A stretch of DNA of 64,000 nucleotides, taken from positions 1-64,000 of the forward strand of contig NZ_CAMYKH010000001.1 in assembly GCF_947258935.1 (NCBI RefSeq). Reading direction: 5' to 3'. Under the pieces are notes generated by a model, which saw nothing but the letters and a program-made list of their open reading frames with translations, made no database searches and was not told where the DNA came from. This stretch comes from an uncultured Muriicola sp. (GTDB taxonomy: Bacteria > Bacteroidota > Bacteroidia > Flavobacteriales > Flavobacteriaceae). Below are positions 52,512-60,731 of this stretch, piece after piece; the first letter of the stretch is position 1; every line of letters begins with the position of its first letter. Made by a program: the position numbers and the translations under genes.

Positions 52512-54698
52512 TTACGTCGCTTTTCCAAGAAGACTAAAATCCAGGTGTCTTTTAACCAGATCTGTGTTCTTTACCATAACCCTTACTTCGTCTCCTAATT
52601 GATATATTTTCTTTCTTCGTTCCCCAACAAGAGCATACTGCCGTTCATCAAAGGTATAATAATCATCTTTTATATCACGGATCCTTACCATTCCTTCGCA
52701 TTTATTCTCAATGATCTCCACATAGATACCCCATTCAGTGACACCGGAAATAACACCCACGAACTCCTTGTCCTGGTGATCTTGCATAAATTTGATCTGC
52801 ATGTATTTTATGGAATCGCGCTCAGCGCTCGAGGCTAAATACTCCATATCAGAAGAGTGTTTACACTTTTCTTCAACAGACGCTGCTTTAGGGGATTTAC
52901 CACCGTCTAAATAATGTTGAAGCAGTCTGTGTACCATAACATCCGGATATCTTCTAATAGGAGAAGTAAAGTGGGTGTAGTAATCAAACGCCAGGCCATA
53001 ATGACCAATATTATCCGTAGTATAAATGGCTTTACTCATACTTCTAATAGCAAGAGTGTCTACCAGGTTTTGTTCTTTATTCCCTTTTACATCCTCCAGT
53101 AATTTATTTAAAGATTCACTGATGGTCTTCTTGTTATGAAAATTTAATTTGTGTCCAAATTTGGAAATGATGCCATTTAAAGCCATTAACTTATCTTCAC
53201 TTGGTTCATCGTGAACACGATACACAAATGTCTTTTCAGGGCGTTGTTTTCCAATAAATGCAGCTACTTTTCTGTTAGCCAATAACATAAATTCCTCAAT
53301 AAGCTTATTAGCATCTTTAGCTTCTTTAAAATAGACACTTACCGGAACATTCTCCTTATTTAAATTAAACTTAACTTCTAATTTATCAAAAGAGATAGCC
53401 CCGGCGTTCATGCGTTTTTCACGCATAATTTTAGATAACCTATTTAATGTGAGGACCGCCTCTTTTATTTCATCTGATACACTGTATGCTTTTCCTCTGA
53501 TAGAAACAGATGTATCAATAGAATTGGTGTTGTTCTCTATTATATATTGAGCCTCCTCATAAGCGAAACGTTCATTAGAATGGATAGCAGTACGTCCAAA
53601 CCATTCATTTATTACTTGTGTTTGTTCGTTTATTTCAAAAACTGCAGAAAAGGTGTATTTATCCTCCTTAGGTCGTAAAGAACAAGCATTATTAGATAAG
53701 ATCTCTGGCAACATAGGAACTACCCTATCTACTAAATATACAGAGGTAGCTCTTTCATATGCCTCTTCATCTAACAAAGTATCTGGAGTTACATAAAATG
53801 AAACATCTGCAATATGTATCCCAATCTCATAATTCCCATTTTGAAGCTTTTTAAAAGATAAAGCATCATCAAAATCCTTAGCGTCTTTTGGGTCAATAGT
53901 GAAGGTAAGCACATCTCGCATATCCCTTCTTTTTAATATCTCAGCTTCTTTAATAGAAGTATCTAAGGTATTAGCAACTTGTTCTACTTCTTTTGGAAAA
54001 GTATAAGGTAGTCCGTATTCTGCAAGGATAGCGTGTATCTCTGTATTGTGTAGTCCGGGTAAACCAAGTACTTCTACTACCTTCCCTGTAGGAGAATCAG
54101 CATCTTTCTCCCAGGATAGTACTTCCACAATTACTTTCTCTCCATTTTTTGCTTTCCCAATTAAATCTATAGGAACAAAGATGTCTGTATACATCTTATG
54201 ATCCGTGGGTTTTACAAAAGCAAAAGATTTATTTAATTCAAGAATACCTACAAAATTATTTTTCTTTCTTTCAAGGACTGCTACAACTTCCCCTTCCAAT
54301 TTATTTGAACTTCTGGAAGGTCTTAACATAACCTCAACTCTATCCCCATTAAAAGCTCTGTTTACCTTATTGGATGAAACAAAAATATCATCATCCAAGC
54401 CCTCTACAACAACATACGCATTTCCCCTGGCGGTTATTTCAATTTTGCCTTCGTGAATAGCTTTTTCCTGAAGTGAGGTATATTTACCTTTTTCTACTTC
54501 TTTGATCCTGTCTTTAGCGTGTAATTGCCCTAATCTTTTTATTAATATATTTCTTCCTTCAGTATCACTTATATTTAGTTTAGATGCTATTTGCTTGTAA
54601 TTAAAACTCTTGTTAGACTCATTTTCTAATACCTGAAAAATCCCTCTCGTAATCTCATTTTTCCTGTGATTATTAGTCCTTTTCTTTTTCTTCGACAT
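52512..54698 (-). CDS. rnr: Ribonuclease R
   Basis: 3'-5' exoribonuclease that degrades structured RNA. Full length at 728 residues: basic N-terminus with a winged-helix-like region (1-75), cold-shock/OB domains (~80-215), the RNB catalytic domain (~250-580) with TIDPKDAKDFDDAL supplying Asp269, Asp275, Asp277 and Asp278, and an S1 domain (~640-725; EFVGVISGVTEWGIYVEI). FTSPIRRYPDVMVHRLL is the diagnostic RNase II/R signature. Divergent from rpiB across a 602-base AT-rich gap. Confidence 0.96.
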   Translation of the reverse strand: MSKKKKRTNNHRKNEITRGIFQVLENESNKSFNYKQIASKLNISDTEGRNILIKRLGQLHAKDRIKEVEKGKYTSLQEKAIHEGKIEITARGNAYVVVEGLDDDIFVSSNKVNRAFNGDRVEVMLRPSRSSNKLEGEVVAVLERKKNNFVGILELNKSFAFVKPTDHKMYTDIFVPIDLIGKAKNGEKVIVEVLSWEKDADSPTGKVVEVLGLPGLHNTEIHAILAEYGLPYTFPKEVEQVANTLDTSIKEAEILKRRDMRDVLTFTIDPKDAKDFDDALSFKKLQNGNYEIGIHIADVSFYVTPDTLLDEEAYERATSVYLVDRVVPMLPEILSNNACSLRPKEDKYTFSAVFEINEQTQVINEWFGRTAIHSNERFAYEEAQYIIENNTNSIDTSVSIRGKAYSVSDEIKEAVLTLNRLSKIMREKRMNAGAISFDKLEVKFNLNKENVPVSVYFKEAKDANKLIEEFMLLANRKVAAFIGKQRPEKTFVYRVHDEPSEDKLMALNGIISKFGHKLNFHNKKTISESLNKLLEDVKGNKEQNLVDTLAIRSMSKAIYTTDNIGHYGLAFDYYTHFTSPIRRYPDVMVHRLLQHYLDGGKSPKAASVEEKCKHSSDMEYLASSAERDSIKYMQIKFMQDHQDKEFVGVISGVTEWGIYVEIIENKCEGMVRIRDIKDDYYTFDERQYALVGERRKKIYQLGDEVRVMVKNTDLVKRHLDFSLLGKAT

Positions 54699-55300
54699 TC
54701 ATTTTTTAATTTGGGTGGAAAATTACGAATTATAATCCACTGCTTCCTCTACTATAACCACTTTAAACAGCCTTTATCTATTTGTTAACATATATAACAT
54801 TATACTATTTCTTTTTATTAAATATTTAAAATAAAATGGTGGTTATGATAGGGTGTTAACTTGTAGGATAAGATTTAGTGTATTTTATTGCAGTGAACAG
54901 GTTTTAAAGTTTATTAGAAGTTATATAAAATTGATTCTTATATATATCAGCTACTTAAGCCAGTTGTTAAAAGTTGTTCATAAGTAGAATGAACAATAAA
55001 TAGTTTAAAAGTTTTACTCTTATTTATGTTAACTCCTCCTTATTTTAAGTGGATAAGATGATATCAACTTTTAAAGATATTTTTTGTGTTATAAATATAA
55101 AATCGCCAATAGAGTATTTAGTTAGATCTAAACAAAATAGAAATGAACTCTTATCTATAGACTATAAACAATCCAACTTAATTTAAATGTATTGATTATC
55201 AATGTTTTAAACATAACCATAATTTAATATTGTTAACAAGTATTAAAGGCTTAAATAATAACAGGATTTGTACCTTAGTATAATAATAAAGTATTGAGAT
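54699..55300. other. 602-base AT-rich gap with four TGTTAAC(A/T) motifs; candidate replication origin region
   Basis: No gene seen on either strand. Clearly richer in A and T than its surroundings. TGTTAACA or TGTTAACT occurs at 54783-54790, 54854-54861, 55027-55034 and 55231-55238. One DnaA-box-like site, TTATCCACT on the minus strand (about 55057-55049), matches TTATCCACA at 8 of 9 bases; weaker relatives (TTATCCTAC, TTATCTATA) occur. It separates divergent rnr and rpiB. The origin assignment is a hypothesis. Confidence 0.4.
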
Positions 55301-55732
55301 ATGAAAATTACTATAGGGAACGATCATGCAGGTACAGAGTATAAACTTGCTGTGATTGGCTTGTTAAAATCCATGAATATAGAGATAATTAACCACGGCA
55401 CAGACAGTTCAGATAGTGTTGATTATCCAGATTTTGTGCACCCGGTAGCGAATGATGTTGAAAATGGATCAGCAGATTTCGGAATTATTATATGCGGGAG
55501 CGGAAATGGGGCTTCTATGACTGCTAATAAACATCAAAAAATACGCGCCGCACTATGTTGGAACAAGGAAATTACGGAATTAGCGAGAGCACATAATGAT
55601 GCTAACATACTTAGCCTCCCCGCAAGGTTTATATCATTGCACCAGGCACTAGATATGGTAAAGACCTTTTTAAACACTTCTTTTGAAGGAGGGCGTCACG
55701 AAAGGCGAATAGAAAAAATTGCCTGTTCATAA
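55301..55732 (+). CDS. rpiB: Ribose-5-phosphate isomerase B
   Basis: Interconverts ribose-5-phosphate and ribulose-5-phosphate in the pentose phosphate pathway. The 143-residue protein is of RpiB/LacAB type: ITIGNDHAGTEYK (3-15) with Asp8-His9, VDYPDFVHPVA (40-50), Cys65 in IIICGSGNGASMTANK as the catalytic base, and HNDANILSLPARF. Upstream gene spacing places it directly after the AT-rich gap. Confidence 0.93.
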   Translation: MKITIGNDHAGTEYKLAVIGLLKSMNIEIINHGTDSSDSVDYPDFVHPVANDVENGSADFGIIICGSGNGASMTANKHQKIRAALCWNKEITELARAHNDANILSLPARFISLHQALDMVKTFLNTSFEGGRHERRIEKIACS

Positions 55733-55773
55733 CATTAACAAAATATAGAGGCCTTTAACCTCTGTTCTATTGA

Positions 55774-56679
55774 ATGGCGCATTCTCACTCTCATCATCAT
55801 CACGATCTTAAAGGAAAGAATCTCCTCATATCAATTATATTAAACATCGCTATCACCATTGCTCAGGTAATTGGAGGTATTGTTTCCGGAAGTTTAGCCC
55901 TCCTATCCGATGCTTTGCATAATTTTAGTGATGTACTATCACTGATTATAAGCTATGCCGCAACCCGATTTACCAGAAAACAAGCTTCTGTAAAGAGAAC
56001 CTTTGGTTATAAAAGAGCAGAAATTATGGCGGCGTTTGTCAATTCTGCCACCTTAATGGTTATAGCCGTTATTTTGATAAAAGAAGCCATTGAACGTTTT
56101 TTTGATCCAGTGACCATAGAATCTACTATAGTTATTTGGCTCGCTGCTTTAGGGATCTTAGCTAACGGAATTAGCGTTTTACTTCTGAAAAAAGATGCGG
56201 ATCACAATATGAATATGAAATCTGCATATCTGCACTTATTAACAGATATGTTGGCCTCCGTAGCGGTGCTTGCGGGCGGACTTCTTATGAAATTCTATGA
56301 AATATATTGGATAGACCCATTGCTGACTATCGTTATCGGACTTTACCTTATTTATATGGGGTACGATCTCTTAAAGGCCTCCACCAAGGTGTTAATGTTG
56401 TTTACACCCGAAGCCATTAAAGTGGAAGAAATAGTAAGTGTTCTGGGCGCCATACCCCCTATAAAGAATATACACCACGTTCATATATGGCAACTTAATG
56501 AACAGGAAATACATTTAGAGGCCCATGTGGACTTTAATAAGAATATTAGCCTGCAAGAGTTTGACAAGGTGTTAGACCAGATCGAAGACAAGGCATATCA
56601 CTATTTCGGGATCAATCATGTGAACATTCAACCCGAATACGGCAAATGCGATTCGGATCAGATCATTGTACAGGATTAG
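55774..56679 (+). CDS. Cation diffusion facilitator (zinc-type efflux transporter)
   Basis: Inner-membrane proton-coupled exporter of divalent metals, probably zinc. The 301-residue protein starts with a His-rich metal-binding tail (MAHSHSHHHHD), has six transmembrane segments and the metal site pairs SDALHNFSD (about 45-53) and HLLTDMLAS (~150-158), both Asp/His-type as in zinc transporters. The C-terminal cytoplasmic domain (~205-295; HHVHIWQLNEQEIHLEAHV) is a ferredoxin-like fold. A small hairpin AGAGG/CCTCT (55747-55763) precedes the start. Its stop lies 4 bases before the next gene. Confidence 0.92.
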   Translation: MAHSHSHHHHDLKGKNLLISIILNIAITIAQVIGGIVSGSLALLSDALHNFSDVLSLIISYAATRFTRKQASVKRTFGYKRAEIMAAFVNSATLMVIAVILIKEAIERFFDPVTIESTIVIWLAALGILANGISVLLLKKDADHNMNMKSAYLHLLTDMLASVAVLAGGLLMKFYEIYWIDPLLTIVIGLYLIYMGYDLLKASTKVLMLFTPEAIKVEEIVSVLGAIPPIKNIHHVHIWQLNEQEIHLEAHVDFNKNISLQEFDKVLDQIEDKAYHYFGINHVNIQPEYGKCDSDQIIVQD

Positions 56680-56683
56680 ATAT

Positions 56684-57133
56684 ATGAAGATCGAGATCAA
56701 AACATACAGCGAACTTACCAAAGAGGACTTATATGATCTATTGCAATTGCGCAGTCAGGTTTTTGTTGTGGAACAAGATTGTGTATATCAGGATATCGAT
56801 GGTTTAGACTTTAAAGCAGTGCACATTTTAGGCACTGTAAATGGAAAGCTTTGTGCTTACACCAGAGTATTTAAAGCGGGCGATTATTTTGAATACCCAA
56901 GTATTGGCAGGGTGGTTGTATCAAAAGATAAAAGAAAACACGGCTATGGAAAGCAGATCATGCTTGCCACAATAGCGTTTATAGATACAAAATGGAAGGA
57001 AGAACAGATAGAACTATCTGCACAGGTATATCTGACAAAATTCTATCGTGAATTAGGTTTTTTTGAACAAGGGGAGGAGTATTTGGAGGACGACATACCC
57101 CATATTAAAATGATCAGAAAGACCGATCAGTGA
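56684..57133 (+). CDS. GNAT-family N-acetyltransferase, ElaA-like
   Basis: Acetyl-CoA-dependent acyltransferase of unknown substrate. I chose the ATG at 56684, 4 bases after the previous stop; an in-frame ATG-like start at 56666 would overlap the transporter gene. The 149-residue protein shows the ElaA pattern LLQLRSQVFVVEQDCVYQDIDGLD near the N-terminus, the GNAT acetyl-CoA loop RVVVSKDKRKHGYGKQIM, and LTKFYRELGFFEQGEEYLEDDIPHI at the C-terminus. Confidence 0.88.
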   Translation: MKIEIKTYSELTKEDLYDLLQLRSQVFVVEQDCVYQDIDGLDFKAVHILGTVNGKLCAYTRVFKAGDYFEYPSIGRVVVSKDKRKHGYGKQIMLATIAFIDTKWKEEQIELSAQVYLTKFYRELGFFEQGEEYLEDDIPHIKMIRKTDQ

Positions 57134-57172
57134 AGGAACAGCGGCTATTTTAAGTATCTCTAAAAGGAGAAT

Positions 57173-57547
57173 CTAGATCTTTATAGGAGTTTTATTACTG
57201 AGATTGATTTCCTCCAGCACACTATCTGTAAACTTATAATGCCCTTTGGTAGTAATAATTCGAAAAGAGTCCGACTTCATTCTGCTTAGCGCATCCAGAA
57301 ACACCCATTTTGTTTTTAATAATTGTGGCTCATCTGTTTTTAAGCTGATCTCAAAAAAGTAACGCTTCCCATCTTTGTTGGCTACAATATCCGGAGTAAC
57401 GTTAGTACCATCACGCTTTCTAAGGAAAGATTTTGGTTTATCATACCCATCCAGATCTACTCTGATCTTGTCGAAGCCTCTCGCTTCCAGGTGATGAACT
57501 GATTTTATAATAAACGCTGCGTGCTCTTTCTTTTCTGATTTTACCAT
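57173..57547 (-). CDS. Small protein of unknown function with a nuclease-fold-like core
   Basis: Not recognised as a named family. From ATG at 57547 it is 124 residues; a TTG 15 bases upstream is less likely. It is soluble and basic. The central stretch KRDGTNVTPDIVANKDGKRYFFEISLKT has an Asp in a TPDI turn followed 14 residues later by FFEIS, a layout like PD-(D/E)xK nucleases (D...ExK), but the final Lys position is Ser here, with a Lys two residues further. The core then runs into KTKWVFLDALSRM, a helix, and a C-terminal strand RIITTKGHYKF. Function is open; an inactive or divergent nuclease-like fold is one reading. Confidence 0.6.
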   Translation of the reverse strand: MVKSEKKEHAAFIIKSVHHLEARGFDKIRVDLDGYDKPKSFLRKRDGTNVTPDIVANKDGKRYFFEISLKTDEPQLLKTKWVFLDALSRMKSDSFRIITTKGHYKFTDSVLEEINLSNKTPIKI

Positions 57548-57635
57548 TCTAGCAAGATACAAAAAATTTCTATCCTTGCCAATTTTAGAGGGCTGATTAA
57601 CAGGGCGTTAAGAGTATCATAATATTAAATTCTAT

Positions 57636-58709
57636 CTAGTTCAGTAACACCGTTTTACCTGTCCTAACAGAGGTGTCTGCTGCCAGCACCACACGCAAAC
57701 TATTTACCGCATCTCGTAAATGAGAGCTAAGATCTATATCTTCCAGAATAGATTTTAAAAAATATTGCTGTTCCAGAAAGCACAATCCATCGTGATCTGG
57801 CTCTTCTTCCGTTGAGATTAACTCATCACTTTTCTTAAAACTTCCATTTTTATCAAGAGCACTATAATGGATTTTCAACCCCCCTGTTTTAGTATGACCT
57901 TCAACGTCGTCCGAAGCTCCTTTGTTTTCATCTATTATAGAAACACAACCCTCCGGACCTATAACATCTTTAACGAAGAAGGCTGTTTCACTCATCATAG
58001 GCCCCCAGCCAGCCTCATACCATCCCACGGAACCATCTTCAAAACGCACCTGCAAATGACCATAATTGTACATTTTTTCATCGATCTCATTGCTTAAGCG
58101 GGCGCCTATGGCGGAAACACTGACGGGTTGGGATCTGGTCATTAAGCACATTACATCTACATAATGCACCCCACAGTCAACAATAGGGGACATAGACTTC
58201 ATTAGCTGTTGATGTGTGTACCACTGTGGCCCGGAACTTTGCTGATTTAGATTCATACGCATAACTAAAGGCTTACCCAGGGTGTGCGCGATAGCTATAA
58301 ATTTAGTCCATGCCGGATGCACCCTAAGTATATACCCCACCACAAGCTTCTTTTTTAATTTGTTGGCCAAAGCCACCAATTCCTCCGCTTTTTCTACCGT
58401 GAGGGCCAGTGGTTTTTCTACAAATACATGGGCCCCTGCCTCCAGGGCCATTTTTACATAGTTGAAATGCGTATCGGGATAAGTATTAATAGAAACTGCG
58501 TCTGGCCGGGTGTTTTTCAGGGCCAATGCATACTCTTCGAAAGTTGGAAGCCCACCTAGTAATTCGGATAAGGCATCCCTACTTTTGGGAGATCTGCTAA
58601 CCAATCCGACGATTTCAAATTCCGATAACTGTTGATAAGCCCTGGCGTGACTTGTACCCATATGACCACAACCAACAACCAGCACTTTTATGGTGTTTTT
58701 ATTTGACAT
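57636..58709 (-). CDS. Gfo/Idh/MocA family oxidoreductase
   Basis: NAD(P)-dependent sugar or inositol dehydrogenase family; substrate unknown. The 357-residue protein has the N-terminal Rossmann motif VLVVGCGHMGTSHARAY (about 9-25), NTYPDTHFNYVKMALEAGAHVFVEKPLA with the catalytic-domain EKP signature (~95-101), and a C-terminal alpha/beta domain. CGVHYVDVM (about 177-185) carries the conserved His of the GGxxxxH-type motif. It is followed on the same strand by the small nuclease-like gene. Confidence 0.9.
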   Translation of the reverse strand: MSNKNTIKVLVVGCGHMGTSHARAYQQLSEFEIVGLVSRSPKSRDALSELLGGLPTFEEYALALKNTRPDAVSINTYPDTHFNYVKMALEAGAHVFVEKPLALTVEKAEELVALANKLKKKLVVGYILRVHPAWTKFIAIAHTLGKPLVMRMNLNQQSSGPQWYTHQQLMKSMSPIVDCGVHYVDVMCLMTRSQPVSVSAIGARLSNEIDEKMYNYGHLQVRFEDGSVGWYEAGWGPMMSETAFFVKDVIGPEGCVSIIDENKGASDDVEGHTKTGGLKIHYSALDKNGSFKKSDELISTEEEPDHDGLCFLEQQYFLKSILEDIDLSSHLRDAVNSLRVVLAADTSVRTGKTVLLN

Positions 58710-58790
58710 AGTATTCCAGGCTCTATTTTGTTGTTTCCTTTTTAAAGTTAAGAAAAAAGAGGTATTGGCTATTCGGGGCGAAGAGAATCC

Positions 58791-59651
58791 CTAAAAGTAT
58801 TGCTTTAAAATACTCCTGACAGCCGGAGCATATGATTCCCCAAAAAGATTGAGGTGTACCAATAAATAATACAATTGATATAGTTCTATCACAGCCTTAA
58901 CAGGCATGGGTGAAGGGAAGCTTTCTGCGTACGCATCATAAAAAGAGGATGAAAATCCCCCGAATAACTTGCTCATAGCAAGGTCCATTCCAGGATCAGC
59001 ATAACTTATGCCAGGGTCAATAAGAACAGGAACGCCCTGTTTGTCTATCAAATAATTTCCTCCCCAGAGATCGCCATGGATCAATGAAGGCTTGTCTACC
59101 TTACAATGCTTTGTAATACTCTTGAGTAATACAGATCTTTCCGGCACCTCATCTTTGCTAAGTCGCCCACGTTCTACTGCCAAAACTAGTTGTGGAAGCA
59201 GCCTGTTTTCCACATAGAAAATAGGCCAGGTAGTTTTTGGAGCATTCTTTTGATCAAGGCTTCCTATATAGTTATCCGAATTCCACCCAAAAGAATGAGA
59301 ACTCACCTTATGAAGTGCTGCCAAGCCCCTTCCTAAACACGCCATATCCTTATCGCTGGGCGATTTGGCTTCTATGTATTCTATCAGAAGGACACCACCT
59401 TTTTTTAAAGATCCCAGGTGACAGACCCGGGGAACTTTTATAGTTGCTGTTGCCGAGATAGCTTCTAAACCTTCTTTTTCTGACTTCAGCATTAGAAAGC
59501 CAGTTGTACCGGGATGATATTTACAAAAAAAGCGATCGGTTTTGGTGACAATTTTATAGGCCTGTGAAATATCTCCCCCAGAAACAGGAGTAGCATTTAT
59601 TACATCAGAATTAAGAGCATTTTCTATATGTTCTTTTAAGACAAGATCCAT
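58791..59651 (-). CDS. Fructosamine-kinase-family protein
   Basis: Kinase of the fructosamine/ketosamine-3-kinase family, which phosphorylates glycation products to remove them from proteins. The 286-residue protein shows the kinase-like fold: ATP-site strand PVSGGDISQAYKI (22-34), the catalytic loop SLIHGDLWGGNYLID with Asp194 (about 189-203), and Asp212 in VLIDPGISYADPG as the metal ligand. It starts 2 bases after the stop of the metallo-hydrolase gene upstream, so the two are co-transcribed. Confidence 0.9.
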   Translation of the reverse strand: MDLVLKEHIENALNSDVINATPVSGGDISQAYKIVTKTDRFFCKYHPGTTGFLMLKSEKEGLEAISATATIKVPRVCHLGSLKKGGVLLIEYIEAKSPSDKDMACLGRGLAALHKVSSHSFGWNSDNYIGSLDQKNAPKTTWPIFYVENRLLPQLVLAVERGRLSKDEVPERSVLLKSITKHCKVDKPSLIHGDLWGGNYLIDKQGVPVLIDPGISYADPGMDLAMSKLFGGFSSSFYDAYAESFPSPMPVKAVIELYQLYYLLVHLNLFGESYAPAVRSILKQYF

Positions 59652-59653
59652 GG

Positions 59654-60649
59654 TTATAATTCAAATTCCTCAAGGAAAGACGCTACATGAAATCCTTTTG
59701 AAACTACATCCTTGTATTCTTCACTTTCAGGAGTAAGAAGGGGATTGGTATGGTTGAAATGAGTAAAGTATATCTTTCCTTTCTCAGCGGAGGTAAGATC
59801 ATTGAATAGCGCCATGCTCTCAATTACAAAAGGGTGTGGAATTTCAGAAATATCACGGTTATTTATTTCTTTCTCATCATAGAATGTGGCATCTATAAAG
59901 GCATAATCAACTTCTGAGATGGCCCGTACGATGCTCTTCTCCCATCGTGCCCATTTATCGATATCCGGAATAAAAAGCACCTTTTTATCGGGCCCTTCTA
60001 TAAGAAACCCCACCGTTTCTGAATACTCATCCCTGTGTGGCACCAGGAAGGGAGTAACAGTTAAAGATGATGACAATTTTATTCCTTTATTGGCCTCCAA
60101 TGCCTTCAACACAATATTATCATTGGAAACCAATTGACCCCATGGTCCGTTTTGAGTAAGGAAAGAACTCATTTGTGGCATAACAAATACCGGTAATTTT
60201 TCTGAATTGAGCGATTCCTTTCCAAAATACATCAATCCGGTATAATGCCCAATATGGGCATGTGTCAGGAAAACGCCATCCGGAAGCGGTTTAGAAGGAA
60301 AAGAGGCTAACTCATTCAAGTGGTTAAGCTGCAGGCCAATATTGGGCGTTGCCTCAATGAGATAGCTCTTTTTATGCACGCCATCTACCAATCCAAGGGC
60401 CACAACATTTCTTGTATTGTCAGGATATTTTTGGAGGTCTTTACAACAGTCCTTTTCGCATGCTATTTGTGGCGACCCTGCGTCCTGAACAGTTCCTAAA
60501 ATAACGAGTTTCACAGAAGATCCTATAGGTGCTGACTTCTTATTTTCTGAGACATCAGATAGTGAATTAGGGATGTCCTTGCACGAAAACAAGAACAATG
60601 CACACAGAAACCAAAGCATCACACTCCTTATAGACCCAAGACAAAACAT
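59654..60649 (-). CDS. PqqB-like MBL-fold metallo-hydrolase lipoprotein
   Basis: Exported metallo-beta-lactamase-fold enzyme of unknown substrate. The 331-residue protein starts with a lipoprotein signal peptide ending LFLFSC (Cys23). LGTVQDAGSPQIACEKDCC (51-69) resembles the PqqB opening with its clustered Cys residues; THAHIGHYTG gives metal ligands His130, His132 and His135; FIPDIDKW and FTHFNHTNP complete the site. PqqB proper takes part in pyrroloquinoline quinone synthesis, but no other pqq gene is visible, so a PQQ role is not implied. It pairs with the fructosamine-kinase-like gene downstream. Confidence 0.85.
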   Translation of the reverse strand: MFCLGSIRSVMLWFLCALFLFSCKDIPNSLSDVSENKKSAPIGSSVKLVILGTVQDAGSPQIACEKDCCKDLQKYPDNTRNVVALGLVDGVHKKSYLIEATPNIGLQLNHLNELASFPSKPLPDGVFLTHAHIGHYTGLMYFGKESLNSEKLPVFVMPQMSSFLTQNGPWGQLVSNDNIVLKALEANKGIKLSSSLTVTPFLVPHRDEYSETVGFLIEGPDKKVLFIPDIDKWARWEKSIVRAISEVDYAFIDATFYDEKEINNRDISEIPHPFVIESMALFNDLTSAEKGKIYFTHFNHTNPLLTPESEEYKDVVSKGFHVASFLEEFEL

Positions 60650-60731
60650 AATTATATGATTTTATAGCCTTAAAGTTAACCCATAAACAGGAATTCTATG
60701 AGGCTTCAACCATGTTCCTTACACAGAGCAG

